The translations under genes and the position numbers were made by a program. Below the pieces are notes generated by a model. The model did no database searches and was not told the origin of the DNA. It saw only the letters and a list, made by a program, of their open reading frames with translations. From CAYPEL01 sp036479985 (GTDB taxonomy: Bacteria; Pseudomonadota; Gammaproteobacteria; DSM-19610), in NCBI GenBank assembly GCA_965224815.1, contig CBDDAF010000003.1, positions 1,984,001 to 2,048,000 of the forward strand: a stretch of DNA of 64,000 nucleotides, given 5' to 3'. Of the stretch, positions 9,188-18,540 are shown piece by piece; positions within the stretch are counted from its first letter, which is position 1; each line of letters starts with the position of its first letter.

Positions 9188-9439
9188 TTAACGGCTGCGG
9201 TTTTCAGAAACGAAATTGGCCAGTGAATTCAGAGTGGCAAAAATATTTTCATTCTGATCATCATCTGATTTGATTTTAATGCCGTATTTTTTATCCAGTA
9301 CAACGGCCAGTTCCAGTGCATCAATCGAATCGAGGCCTAGGCCATCCTTAAACAAAGGTGCGTTGGCATCAATGTCCTGTGGCGAAATATCTTCCAGATT
9401 AAGTTCATTGATCAGTAATAATTTCAGTTCATCAATCAC
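9188..9439 (-). CDS. Acyl carrier protein, pathway-specific
   Basis: About 83 residues from a GTG with an AAGGGA ribosome site 7 bases upstream; a longer TTG-initiated reading lacks one. The phosphopantetheine serine is in LGLDSIDALEL at about residue 40, preceded by the helix-I pattern LLINELNLEDISPQDI. The protein is acidic, as usual for carriers. It is the first gene of the leftward operon and is expected to carry the polyene intermediates. Many aryl-polyene clusters have two carriers in tandem; only one is seen here. Confidence 0.9.
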   Translation of the reverse strand: MIDELKLLLINELNLEDISPQDIDANAPLFKDGLGLDSIDALELAVVLDKKYGIKIKSDDDQNENIFATLNSLANFVSENRSR

Positions 9440-9616
9440 AGGTAAATCCCTTAGGCGCGCCAATTCTTAGCAATTATACGCGACTAACACGGCGGCGGTA
9501 AACCTGGAAGCACAGTAAATGCAGTCTCTTTGCGAGGTGGGCCTGCTATTAATGGCGCTATATGACAAGGTATGATGACGAGTAATTATCCAGGTGAATT
9601 TTGGTTTAAATAACCT

Positions 9617-10690
9617 ATGAGATTAGAAACTGATTCCAATAAAGCGAGCGCATTGCAGGCCAAATCGATGGCTCAGTGGATTGCTTTTGCACCGTTTGTT
9701 TTTCAGGCTAGCGTGGTTATTCGTGACTCAGGGTTACTGGAGGCCATTGATGAGGCAGGTGAAAGTGGTGGCTCTGTGACCGCACTGGCCCAGGAAACAG
9801 GCTTATCAGAGTATGGCGTTAAAGTTTTACTCGATTTTGGAGCGAGTATTGGCCTGGTTTGGCAAGAAAATGGGCGCTTTATATTATCCAAAACCGGCTA
9901 TTTTGTATTAAACGATGAAATGACACGCGTGAATATGGATTTTACGCGTGATGTTTGTTATCGGGCACTCGATCACCTGGGGGATTCTATTAAGGATGGC
10001 AAACCTCGTGGTCTGCCTGAGCTGGGGGAATGGGATACGTTATACGAGGGACTCACAAAGCTTCCAGGCACAGCATCTGAAAGTTGGTTTCGTTTCGATC
10101 ATTATTATTCAGACCGGGTGTTCGATGAATTACTGCCCATAGTATTTGAGGCGCCAGTAAAAGAAATTCTTGATATTGGAGGGAATACAGGTCGTTGGGC
10201 GTTGCAATGTCTGGCGCATGATTCAGACGTCCGGGTGACAATCATGGATTTGCCCATCCAGTTAAAAGTCGCCAGAAAGAATATCACCGAGGCGGGATTT
10301 GCAGATCGGTATAACGAATATCCAGCTAATGTGCTGGACGAGGGGCAAATCTTCTATAAAGGCGCAGATGTTATTTGCATGAGCCAGTTTCTCGACTGTT
10401 TTTCAGAGCAGGAGATACTGGAAATCCTGAAGCGAGCTGTTGCCGTTATGGATACGGATACCGATCTTTATATTATTGAGTTGTTATGGGATCGGCAGAA
10501 ATATGAAGCGGCTAGTTTTAGTTTGAATGCGACTTCACTCTACTTCACCTGTATCGCCAATGGTAATAGCCGTATGTATCACTCATCCGATTTACTGGGC
10601 CTAATCAATGAAGCAGGTCTTGTTGTTGAAATGGATATAGATGGTGTTGGTGAGGGACATACACTACTGCGTTGTAAAAGAAGTAGTTGA
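9617..10690 (+). CDS. SAM-dependent methyltransferase with N-terminal winged helix
   Basis: The 357-residue protein has an N-terminal dimerisation/winged-helix region (FQASVVIRDSGLLEAIDEAGESG, then LAQETGLSEYGVKVLLDFG), like O-methyltransferases of natural-product pathways. A Rossmann methyltransferase domain follows, with motif I ILDIGGNTGRWA at about residue 190 and an acidic loop VTIMDLP. It is read divergently from the carrier-protein operon across a 177-base gap, so the two may share control. A role in methylating the aryl head group of the polyene is plausible but inferred. Confidence 0.83.
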   Translation: MRLETDSNKASALQAKSMAQWIAFAPFVFQASVVIRDSGLLEAIDEAGESGGSVTALAQETGLSEYGVKVLLDFGASIGLVWQENGRFILSKTGYFVLNDEMTRVNMDFTRDVCYRALDHLGDSIKDGKPRGLPELGEWDTLYEGLTKLPGTASESWFRFDHYYSDRVFDELLPIVFEAPVKEILDIGGNTGRWALQCLAHDSDVRVTIMDLPIQLKVARKNITEAGFADRYNEYPANVLDEGQIFYKGADVICMSQFLDCFSEQEILEILKRAVAVMDTDTDLYIIELLWDRQKYEAASFSLNATSLYFTCIANGNSRMYHSSDLLGLINEAGLVVEMDIDGVGEGHTLLRCKRSS

Positions 10691-10717
10691 AATTTATATA
10701 ACAGGGAAGAAAATACC

Positions 10718-10741
10718 GGAGGTGAGTTCTCCACACCTCCA
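10718..10741. terminator. Inverted repeat between convergent genes
   Basis: GGAGGTG and CACCTCC flank a short loop just after the methyltransferase gene and before the end of the convergent lipoprotein gene. No T-run follows, so intrinsic termination is uncertain. Confidence 0.4.
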
Positions 10742-10763
10742 GATCCATTTTCAGGCATCGTTT

Positions 10764-11168
10764 CTAAAAATACAGTGTTTCAACCATTTTGCCATCAACA
10801 GAGATATCACATTTATCGCTGGAAGTGGATTTTGATGATTGTATTGCGCCTGCGACTGCTCCGAAAATACCACCCTTATTGCCAAGGACTGATCCAAAAT
10901 AACAATTGCTGGTGATAGTTGAGCCATCAAAATCTGCCTTGATTATTTTTTTGGGTGTATAGGGAGGGAATTTACCGCGCATAATTGGGTCGCCATTCAC
11001 TGAGATTTCAAGGCTGTTCTTTTTATCATGGTACTGCCCGGCAATAGTTACCGCTTTGCCATTTACGGTAATATTTTTCTCTTGGGCGACTCTTGGCCCC
11101 TGAACCGTGGCACATCCGGCTATCGTTAAACTGCTGATAATTATAGTGGTGAGTAATAGGGTTTTCAT
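10764..11168 (-). CDS. Small outer-membrane lipoprotein of unknown function
   Basis: Translation from the ATG at 11168 gives a 134-residue protein with a lipoprotein signal (MKTLLLTTIIISSLTIAGC). The cysteine of LTIAGC is the expected lipidation site. The mature part is beta-rich, with a glycine-rich stretch (VLGNKGGIFGAVAGAIQ) and few charged clusters. It does not match a family I can name. An upstream in-frame start at 11249 would place 27 unlikely residues before the signal and is rejected. Confidence 0.7.
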   Translation of the reverse strand: MKTLLLTTIIISSLTIAGCATVQGPRVAQEKNITVNGKAVTIAGQYHDKKNSLEISVNGDPIMRGKFPPYTPKKIIKADFDGSTITSNCYFGSVLGNKGGIFGAVAGAIQSSKSTSSDKCDISVDGKMVETLYF

Positions 11169-11293
11169 TTTGTAAGCTCCTGAAATAAATATGGATATTA
11201 ATCCGTTTCCTTGACAGTCTTTTAGTGGAATTGTAATTTTATCTGCCAATAGTCAGCTATTCTATGGCATGCACTCAGAAAAATATAGAATAT

Positions 11294-11686
11294 TTATTCG
11301 ACAATAATAATCCCATGCATGCCTTTATCTTTATGGCTTTTTGCGAAAGGTAATTTTTTACCGCAATAAAAAACAAATTCACCTTTGTTTTCCGGGGTGA
11401 ATCGAACCTCATTATTTTTGCCCAATTTTTGTTTGATGTTCAGGCCCGAAGCTGGATCATCAATAATCAAGTCATGTGGTACCCAGCCCTCTTTGTTGAT
11501 TTTAAGAACAACAGGAACTCCTGCCTGGACAATAATTTTGTTAGGGTAATATGCATAACTACTCGCCTGCATAACTATTTCCTGTTCACCTATTTCATTC
11601 GTAGTGGCTACAAAGGTATTGTTTTCATCGGCTGGCACTAGACCATGTACGGCTAATAAGGTTATCAGGGCGATTAGTTTTTTCAT
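11294..11686 (-). CDS. Secreted cupredoxin-domain protein
   Basis: A 130-residue exported protein starting at MKKLIALITLLAVHGLVPA. It ends in a cupredoxin fold with an apparent type-1 copper site: histidine in WVPHDL, cysteine in FVFYCG, histidine in KSHKDK and methionine in GMHGII. This order (H, then C-H-M near the C-terminus) is that of single-domain plastocyanin-like proteins. It may carry electrons or bind copper in the periplasm. It stands alone between a lipoprotein and a hydrolase gene, so no partner is suggested. Confidence 0.8.
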   Translation of the reverse strand: MKKLIALITLLAVHGLVPADENNTFVATTNEIGEQEIVMQASSYAYYPNKIIVQAGVPVVLKINKEGWVPHDLIIDDPASGLNIKQKLGKNNEVRFTPENKGEFVFYCGKKLPFAKSHKDKGMHGIIIVE

Positions 11687-11768
11687 GTCTATTACTCCGT
11701 GTAGTAGAGAAGAATCCGGCAGTGCTAATAGGATAAGCGTATTTTCAGTCATTGAATAGCAGCTAAGT

Positions 11769-12533
11769 ATGAAAAAAATAATTATAAAACTTCTATTTGC
11801 GATCTTGCTGGTTACGGTAGTCGTTGGCTGTTATATCAATAAGTCTGTGGTTATCCCATTGAAATCCTTTCATTACAATTCAGGTGATGTTCAGTCGCCT
11901 ATACTCATCGTTTTATTACCAGGTATCTATGATTCACCCAGTAAATTCCAGGAAAATAATTTTATTTCAGAGGCGCATTCAAAGAGCTTGGCTGCCGATT
12001 TTGTGGCTGTTGATAGTCACATTGGCTATTTTGAAACACATACTATTGTTGAGCGCTTGCGTACGGATATCATATTGCCCGCGCGGAAGGCGGGTTATCA
12101 AAAAATTTGGTTGGTTGGCATTTCATTAGGTGGTTTCGCTGCCCTTTTGTATACAACCCGGCATGCTGATGAAATTGATGGCATCGTATTGCTTTCCCCT
12201 TATTTAGGCTCAGATCAATTGATCAATGAGGTCAAACAGCCAGGCAGTTTGGGTGTTGAAGGCAAAACATCGAAACAGTTATATGAGCAGCGGGTTTGGA
12301 AATGGGTGGAAGAAAATTCTTCTAAATATTCTGAAAAGCCAGTGATCTATCTGGGTTATGGAAAACAGGATAAATTCAAAGACGCACACTTGCTGTTTGC
12401 AGAAGCATTGGCGCCTGAGTATGTGTTTTCAATATCAGGGAAACATAATTGGAAGACATGGCGGGCACTTTGGCAGCTTGTGCTAAAAAATAATATTTTT
12501 ACGAGCGTTAATACTGAAATGCGCAAAAAGTGA
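11769..12533 (+). CDS. Alpha/beta-hydrolase, possible lipoprotein
   Basis: A 254-residue protein with a hydrophobic N-terminus ending in VVVGC, which could be a lipobox. It then has a hydrolase core: an oxyanion segment LLPGIYDSP and the nucleophile elbow GISLGG at about residue 119. An acid residue in YGKQDKF and a histidine in SGKHNW complete a plausible Ser-Asp-His triad. The substrate is unknown. It ends 7 bases from the convergent TRAP permease gene. Confidence 0.8.
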   Translation: MKKIIIKLLFAILLVTVVVGCYINKSVVIPLKSFHYNSGDVQSPILIVLLPGIYDSPSKFQENNFISEAHSKSLAADFVAVDSHIGYFETHTIVERLRTDIILPARKAGYQKIWLVGISLGGFAALLYTTRHADEIDGIVLLSPYLGSDQLINEVKQPGSLGVEGKTSKQLYEQRVWKWVEENSSKYSEKPVIYLGYGKQDKFKDAHLLFAEALAPEYVFSISGKHNWKTWRALWQLVLKNNIFTSVNTEMRKK

Positions 12534-12540
12534 GATTACG

Positions 12541-13914
12541 TCAACCTGCAAAAATAACCGATGGTAGCCAGGTGGCCAAAGCTGGCCAGAAACTGAGTAT
12601 TCCGAGCATAAGCAGCTGGATCATAATGAACGGCATGACACCCTGATAAATCTGCCCGGTTGTTATTGTTTCTGGCGCAACGCCTCGTAGATAAAACAGC
12701 GCAAAACCAAACGGCGGCGTTAAAAATGAAGTTTGCAGATTGATCGCAATCATGACGCCAAGCCAGACTGGATCCAGGCCCATGGTCAGTAACACGGGCC
12801 CGACAATAGGCACAACAACAAAAGTAATTTCAATAAAGTCGAGTACAAAGCCAAGCAGGAACATGATCAGCATGACAACCAGCATCGCACCAAAGACCCC
12901 TCCAGGTAGGCTGGTTAACAAGCTTTCTATTAATTCATCTCCACCAAAACCACGAAAGACTAACGAAAATACCGATGCGCCAATCAGGATCATAAATACC
13001 ATGCTGGTGACACGTGCAGTACTGGTAACGACATCTTGTAATACAGAAAAATTACACTGGCTGCGTGACAATGCCAACAGCATTGCACCAATAGCGCCGA
13101 CCGATGCGGCTTCGGTGGGAGTTGCAACTCCAGCCAGTATGGAACCCAAAACGGCCATGATCAGAATTAGAGGGGGTAATAAGGCTAATAAAATCTGCAA
13201 AACATTTTTATTCTGATTGCTTGCAGGAGCAACCGGCATGGTTTCAGGATGTCGATAAGCAGTGATCATTAAATAGCTGATATAAATAATGACCAGTAGC
13301 AGCCCAGGTAATAATGCGCCTGCAAACAGGTCTCCTACAGAGATGGTTTTTGGTGAAAAGATGCCTTGATCAAGTTGCGCTTGCTGGTAAGCAGAAGACA
13401 GCACATCGCCCAGTAATACCAGGACAATTGACGGTGGGATAATCTGTCCAAGCGTGCCAGATGCACAAATAGTCCCGGTGGCAATCCGAGGATCATAACC
13501 TTGCTTTAACATGGTCGGTAATGACATTAATCCCATGGTGACAACCGTCGCGCCGACAATGCCGGTACTGGCAGCCAACAACATGCCGACCAACATGACG
13601 GATATACCCAGGCCACCTCGCAAGTTACCGAACAGAGCTCCCATTGCTTCGAGCAGATTTTCGGCGATCCGGGAACGTTCCAGCATGACGCCCATAAAAA
13701 CAAACAAGGGAACAGCGACCAGCATTTCATTGGTCATAATGCCGAACAGGCGGTTCGGCAAGGCTTGCAGAAAAACAAAATCAAACGTGCCTGCCATGTG
13801 CCCGAACCAGGCAAAAGCCAGCGCGGTACCGGCGAGGGAAAAGGCCACTGGATAACCGGCGAGCAGCACCACAAACACTGCGGCAAACATAATCAGTGCA
13901 ATTTCACCGTGCAC
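12541..13914 (-). CDS. dctM: TRAP transporter large permease (DctM)
   Basis: The 457-residue protein has 11-12 hydrophobic segments and the DctM pattern: an early PLFVFMG segment, ASGTLGQIIPPSIVLV at about residues 161-176, and LTPPFG near the C-terminus. DctM is the ion-driven channel subunit of TRAP importers for organic acids. Its start overlaps the small-permease gene by 11 bases. The partner solute-binding protein (DctP) is not found in the window. Confidence 0.92.
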   Translation of the reverse strand: MHGEIALIMFAAVFVVLLAGYPVAFSLAGTALAFAWFGHMAGTFDFVFLQALPNRLFGIMTNEMLVAVPLFVFMGVMLERSRIAENLLEAMGALFGNLRGGLGISVMLVGMLLAASTGIVGATVVTMGLMSLPTMLKQGYDPRIATGTICASGTLGQIIPPSIVLVLLGDVLSSAYQQAQLDQGIFSPKTISVGDLFAGALLPGLLLVIIYISYLMITAYRHPETMPVAPASNQNKNVLQILLALLPPLILIMAVLGSILAGVATPTEAASVGAIGAMLLALSRSQCNFSVLQDVVTSTARVTSMVFMILIGASVFSLVFRGFGGDELIESLLTSLPGGVFGAMLVVMLIMFLLGFVLDFIEITFVVVPIVGPVLLTMGLDPVWLGVMIAINLQTSFLTPPFGFALFYLRGVAPETITTGQIYQGVMPFIMIQLLMLGILSFWPALATWLPSVIFAG

Positions 13915-14425
13915 TGTTGGATTCCTTGGATGGTTTTAATAATGTAACTAAGCTTGCCAGTACTTGGCTAAAACCTTGCAACGCCAGCAGAATGATGCCC
14001 AGTGGTATTAATGATTTCAGCAGATAAACGTAAGGCAGGCCGCCGGTTTCGCGGGAGCCTTCCCGCACTGACCAGGCCGCACTGACGTAGTCCCAACTGA
14101 TCCAGCCGATAAACAGGCAGACGGGTAATAATAAAAACAACGCACCCATTAAATTAACCCAGGCTTTGTTGTCGGGAGAAAAGCGGCGATAAAAAATATC
14201 TACCCGGACATGCGCATCCTTTTTCAGGGTGTAGGCACCCGTGAGGAGAAACAGACTGGCATGCAAGTAGAGGATAGATTCTTGTAAGCTGATTGAGCCA
14301 ATATTAAATGCGTACCGCAACACGACAACACTGAATGTCACTAGAACCAGAAACAGTGACAACCAGGCAACCAGTCGGCCGGTCCACTCTGCAAAATTAT
14401 CAAGCCAACGGTTTAGTTGCTGCAA
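13904..14425 (-). CDS. dctQ: TRAP transporter small permease (DctQ)
   Basis: A 173-residue protein with four hydrophobic helices and typical DctQ residues (LRYAFNIGSISLQESILYLHASLFLLTGAY region). It stabilises the large permease in the inner membrane. It is encoded directly upstream of dctM with an 11-base overlap, and 43 bases downstream of the DUF2782 gene. Substrate cannot be inferred without a binding protein; many marine and soil TRAP systems import dicarboxylates or other organic acids. Confidence 0.88.
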   Translation of the reverse strand: MQQLNRWLDNFAEWTGRLVAWLSLFLVLVTFSVVVLRYAFNIGSISLQESILYLHASLFLLTGAYTLKKDAHVRVDIFYRRFSPDNKAWVNLMGALFLLLPVCLFIGWISWDYVSAAWSVREGSRETGGLPYVYLLKSLIPLGIILLALQGFSQVLASLVTLLKPSKESNSAR

Positions 14426-14468
14426 TGACCCTGGTTTCCTGAGATGGTTTTGTATTTTTGTAACAGGG

Positions 14469-14789
14469 TTACCATTTAAACAGTATCCAGCTGGGAATCA
14501 TTAATTGTGGGTCGAGTTGGTCGCTGCGTGCATCCAGTGAACCGTTGCCATCTGAATCGATCAGAAAATATTCGAGGCCCTTATCCGGTATCACTTTGAT
14601 CATGTAGAGGCGGCCATTAATACGGTATTCCTGGAGCGTCTCACCATCACGATGTTTGATGGTCACTTCCGGTTCCAGGTCAGTCTGCTCGCCGATCGAC
14701 GGTGGAGGTATTGTGGGTAAAGTTGTGGGTTCGGCAAACAAAGAGGTAACGCCGCATAGCAAAGAGACTAGTAAGAGATATCTTGTCAT
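14469..14789 (-). CDS. DUF2782-family exported protein
   Basis: A 106-residue protein from the ATG at 14789, which gives a signal peptide (MTRYLLLVSLLCGVTSLFA). The mature part contains the family pattern: VTIKHRDGETLQEYRINGRLYMIKV followed by YFLIDSDGNG and a C-terminal WILFKW. DUF2782 proteins are small secreted proteins of gammaproteobacteria often found beside polA. Their function is unknown. It begins 10 bases after the stop of the LOG-family gene. Confidence 0.82.
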   Translation of the reverse strand: MTRYLLLVSLLCGVTSLFAEPTTLPTIPPPSIGEQTDLEPEVTIKHRDGETLQEYRINGRLYMIKVIPDKGLEYFLIDSDGNGSLDARSDQLDPQLMIPSWILFKW

Positions 14790-14799
14790 AACAACATGC

Positions 14800-15525
14800 C
14801 TAGAGTTCGAGCAGCATTTCCTGCTCGCTGGGTGAAGGTTCGAATCCGCGTTTTTCGTAATGGCTGAAGATAGCATCGACCACTTCCTGTGGCTTGTCCA
14901 GCACCTTGAACAGGTCAACATCGTTTTCAGAAATTGTGCCCTGTTTTGCCAGTGTATTAGTAAACCAGTCGATCAGGCCTTCCCAGAACGGAGAGTGGAC
15001 TAAAATGATCGGAATTTTCCGGGTTTTCCCGGTTTGTACCAGGGTAAGAATTTCAGCCAGTTCATCGAGCGTCCCAAAACCACCGGGTAACACCACATAA
15101 GCCGAGGCATATTTAACAAACATAACTTTGCGGGAAAAGAAGTGTCTGAAATTAAGTGAAATATCCTGGTAAGGGTTGCCTGCCTGTTCATGGGGTAACA
15201 TGATGTTCAGGCCAATACTGGGTGACGCCCCTGCATAAGCACCTTTATTGGCAGCCTCCATAATTCCCGGGCCACCACCGCTAACCACTGAAAAACCTGA
15301 GTCCGATAATGCACGGGCGATATCTTCAGCGAGCTTGTAATGAGGATGGTCGGGTTTAGTGCGAGCTGAACCAAAAATACTGACCGAGGGTTTGATCGGT
15401 GCCAACCGCTCAAAGCCTTCAACGAATTCCGCCATGATCTGAAAAATTTTCCAGGATTCCCGGGTCAGGGTGGCATCGTTGACAGGCATCAGGCTAGGGC
15501 GATGGGGTAGCTTTTTGTTTTCCAT
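14800..15525 (-). CDS. LOG-family TIGR00730 Rossmann protein
   Basis: The 241-residue protein carries SVSIFGSART, the glycine-rich VSGGGPGIMEAANKGA and the diagnostic PGGFGTLDE motif at about residue 146. These define the LOG ('lysine decarboxylase-like') family. Biochemically tested members are nucleotide 5'-monophosphate phosphoribohydrolases; the old lysine decarboxylase label is not supported. It is divergent from polA across about 90 bases and probably heads the DUF2782 gene downstream. Confidence 0.87.
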   Translation of the reverse strand: MENKKLPHRPSLMPVNDATLTRESWKIFQIMAEFVEGFERLAPIKPSVSIFGSARTKPDHPHYKLAEDIARALSDSGFSVVSGGGPGIMEAANKGAYAGASPSIGLNIMLPHEQAGNPYQDISLNFRHFFSRKVMFVKYASAYVVLPGGFGTLDELAEILTLVQTGKTRKIPIILVHSPFWEGLIDWFTNTLAKQGTISENDVDLFKVLDKPQEVVDAIFSHYEKRGFEPSPSEQEMLLEL

Positions 15526-15614
15526 AATGAATGATCCTTGGCCAGTTAAGCTTGCTACAGCAAGTACAACATAACAATGATACCATCGCGCCGTATTACC
15601 AGAAAATTTCTTAT

Positions 15615-18329
15615 ATGACCGACAAAAATTTCAAACCGCTGATCCTGGTCGACGGGTCGTCTTATCTATATCGGGCTTTTCATGCGTTGCCCGAGCTGGC
15701 AAATTCTCAGGGTCAGCAGACGGGTGCGGTGTATGGTGTGATTAATATGCTGCGCAAATTGATCAAGGACTATCAGCCAGAACTGATGGCCGTGATATTT
15801 GACGCGCGCGGTAAAACCTTTCGCGATGATCTTTACGCTGAATACAAAGCTAACCGGCCACCCATGCCATCGGAGTTGTCGGAACAAGTTGAACCCTTAC
15901 TGGAAATCATCAAGTCAATGGGGCTGCCCTTGCTGCAAGTGTCAGGCGTCGAAGCCGACGATGTGATCGGCACACTAGCGGTACAGGCTGCGGCTGCGGG
16001 TATAGATACAGTCATATCTACCGGTGACAAGGACATGGCGCAGCTGGTTAATGAGCGTGTTACATTGATCAACACTATGAGCAATACCCGTATGGATCGT
16101 GAAGCGGTGATTGAAAAATTCGGTGTGCCACCGGAACGGATTATTGACTATCTGGCATTGATGGGTGACAGCGTCGATAACATTCCCGGAGTACCCAAGG
16201 TCGGTCCAAAAACTGCTGCCAAATGGCTCAATGAATACGGTACGTTGGATGATGTCATTGCACAGGCTGATTCTATTAAAGGCAAGGTCGGTGACAACTT
16301 ACGCGATAGTCTGGAACAACTGCCATTGTCCTACCAACTGGCAACTATTAAATGTGATGTTGCATTGGAGGAAACACCGGACAATCTAAAAATTACCAGT
16401 GAAAATTCAGAAAACCTGCGCGACTTGTTCACGCGTATGAACTTCAATACCTGGTTACGGCAGTTAGAAGGTGGTGATACTCAACAGACTGAAGAGGTTG
16501 CCGACATACCTGCAACTGTGACGGGTGAGTATGAAACAGTCCTCGATAAAACAGCATTCGATAAATGGCTAAAGCAACTAAACGATGCGGCGTTATTTGC
16601 TTTTGATACAGAAACCACCAGTTTGAATTACATGCAGGCAGAGATTGTTGGCGTTTCTTTTTCAGTTGAACCAGGCAAGGCGGCTTACGTACCTTTAGCG
16701 CATGATTATCCCGGTGCGCCTGATCAGCTGGATCGTGAAACAATACTTAATCAACTCAAACCGCTGCTGGAAGATAAAAATAAAGCCAAGCTCGGTCATC
16801 ACTTAAAATACGACCGTAATGTCCTCGCCAATCACGGCATTACTCTGGATGGCATCGCTTACGACACCATGCTTGAATCTTATGTGCTGGATAGTATTGC
16901 CAGCCGCCACGATCTGGATTCCCTGGCTAAAAAATATCTTAATCATGAAAATATCAAGTTTGAGCATGTGGCTGGTAAAGGTGTAAAACAACTAACGTTC
17001 AACCAGGTTGGGCTGGAAGAGGCAACACCTTACGCGGCAGAGGATGCTGATATTTGCCTGCAGTTACACAATATCTTTTGGCCGAAATTGAAAAAACAGA
17101 AATCAGTCGTGCCTGTATTCAATGACATCGAAGTGCCCTTGATTCCCGTGTTGAGTGATATGGAACAAACCGGCGTTAAGGTCGACACGGAAATGTTGAT
17201 CAAGCAAAGTCATGAACTGGCCTCGCGTATGCTCGAACTCGAACAGGATGCCTATGAACTGGCCGGTGAAGCTTTCAATCTTGCATCACCAAAACAAATT
17301 CAGGCGATTCTTTACGGCAAGCAGGGTTTGCCGGTGTTAGCCAAAACCCCAAAAGGCGCACCTTCTACGGCAGAAGCCGTCATGCAGGAGCTAGCGCTGG
17401 ATTATCCGTTGCCGAAGAAGATTCTCGACTACCGTTCTTTAAGCAAATTAAAATCAACCTATACCGATCGCTTGCCGGAGCAGGTTTGTCCACACACCGG
17501 GCGTGTTCATACTTCCTATCACCAGGCAGTTGCAGCGACCGGCCGCTTGTCATCTTCAGACCCAAATTTACAGAACATTCCCATTCGTACTGAAGAAGGC
17601 CGGCGCATTCGCCAGGCATTTATTCCTGAACCTGGCTACCGCATGCTGGCAGCTGATTATTCACAAATCGAACTGCGCATCATGGCGCATTTGTCGGGCG
17701 ATGAAGGCTTACTTGTTGCCTTTTCTGCGGGCGAAGATATTCACCGTGCGACAGCCGGTGAAGTGTTCGGAGTAGCACCTGATAAAGTAACCATGGATCA
17801 ACGCCGTTCAGCCAAGGCCATTAATTTTGGTTTGATCTATGGCATGTCTGCATTTGGTCTCGCCAAACAACTCGGCATCAAACGCGGCGAAGCACAAAGC
17901 TATGTAGATCTGTATTTTGAACGCTATCCAGGCGTCAAAGCCTATATGGAAAAAACCCGCGAACAAGCGCGTGAACAAGGTTTTGTTGAAACCCTGTTTG
18001 GCCGCCGTTTATATTTACCAGAAATCAATGCCCGCAATGGTCAACGCCGACAGGCAGCAGAACGTACCGCCATCAACGCACCGATGCAGGGAACAGCCGC
18101 AGATATCATTAAGCGTGCAATGTTGGCAGTTGATCATTGGCTAAGTAATGAACAGCCCGACGTCAGGATGATTATGCAAGTCCACGACGAACTGGTATTT
18201 GAAGTTATTGAAGCTCAATTGGAAAGTGCCACTACCAAAATTTGTTCATTAATGGAGCAGGCGGCAGAACTGGCTGTACCATTAATAGTAGAAGCAGGCG
18301 TGGGTAGTAACTGGGATGAAGCGCATTAA
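15615..18329 (+). CDS. polA: DNA polymerase I
   Basis: The 904-residue protein starts at MTDKNFKPLILVDGSSYLYRAFH; an upstream in-frame start at 15531 would add 28 unrelated residues. Three domains follow in order: the 5'-nuclease (about 1-300, with DDVIGT and STGDKD), the 3'-5' proofreading domain (with FDTETTSLN and YAAEDAD, so the exonuclease acids are kept), and the polymerase (ADYSQIELR, RRSAKAINFGLIYG, MQVHDELVFE). All motifs needed for a fully active Pol I are present. It acts in Okazaki-fragment processing and repair. Confidence 0.98.
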   Translation: MTDKNFKPLILVDGSSYLYRAFHALPELANSQGQQTGAVYGVINMLRKLIKDYQPELMAVIFDARGKTFRDDLYAEYKANRPPMPSELSEQVEPLLEIIKSMGLPLLQVSGVEADDVIGTLAVQAAAAGIDTVISTGDKDMAQLVNERVTLINTMSNTRMDREAVIEKFGVPPERIIDYLALMGDSVDNIPGVPKVGPKTAAKWLNEYGTLDDVIAQADSIKGKVGDNLRDSLEQLPLSYQLATIKCDVALEETPDNLKITSENSENLRDLFTRMNFNTWLRQLEGGDTQQTEEVADIPATVTGEYETVLDKTAFDKWLKQLNDAALFAFDTETTSLNYMQAEIVGVSFSVEPGKAAYVPLAHDYPGAPDQLDRETILNQLKPLLEDKNKAKLGHHLKYDRNVLANHGITLDGIAYDTMLESYVLDSIASRHDLDSLAKKYLNHENIKFEHVAGKGVKQLTFNQVGLEEATPYAAEDADICLQLHNIFWPKLKKQKSVVPVFNDIEVPLIPVLSDMEQTGVKVDTEMLIKQSHELASRMLELEQDAYELAGEAFNLASPKQIQAILYGKQGLPVLAKTPKGAPSTAEAVMQELALDYPLPKKILDYRSLSKLKSTYTDRLPEQVCPHTGRVHTSYHQAVAATGRLSSSDPNLQNIPIRTEEGRRIRQAFIPEPGYRMLAADYSQIELRIMAHLSGDEGLLVAFSAGEDIHRATAGEVFGVAPDKVTMDQRRSAKAINFGLIYGMSAFGLAKQLGIKRGEAQSYVDLYFERYPGVKAYMEKTREQAREQGFVETLFGRRLYLPEINARNGQRRQAAERTAINAPMQGTAADIIKRAMLAVDHWLSNEQPDVRMIMQVHDELVFEVIEAQLESATTKICSLMEQAAELAVPLIVEAGVGSNWDEAH

Positions 18330-18540
18330 TCCGGAGACAAACCGTGCTTTCCGGAAATTGGTTTCATTGATGTTAAATTGTTCTATTTTCAGAAATAATA
18401 TTGAATATTTTTAATACGCGCTACCCACTTTTCATTAAATTGAGCTATAGTATGGGCATTGAGCGTTTGACCTAATGTAGACCGAACGAGTCGTTGATTA
18501 TTGGCATTTAGTGGCCGTTAGCGATCCATATACTAGGAGT

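Noticed and set aside
12740..13216. 158-residue open frame antisense to dctM
   Set aside because: Ser/Thr/Pro-rich shadow frame opposite a clear permease gene.
14800..15525. Lysine decarboxylase
   Set aside because: The PGGxGTxxE motif marks the LOG family; the lysine decarboxylase name is an old misannotation.
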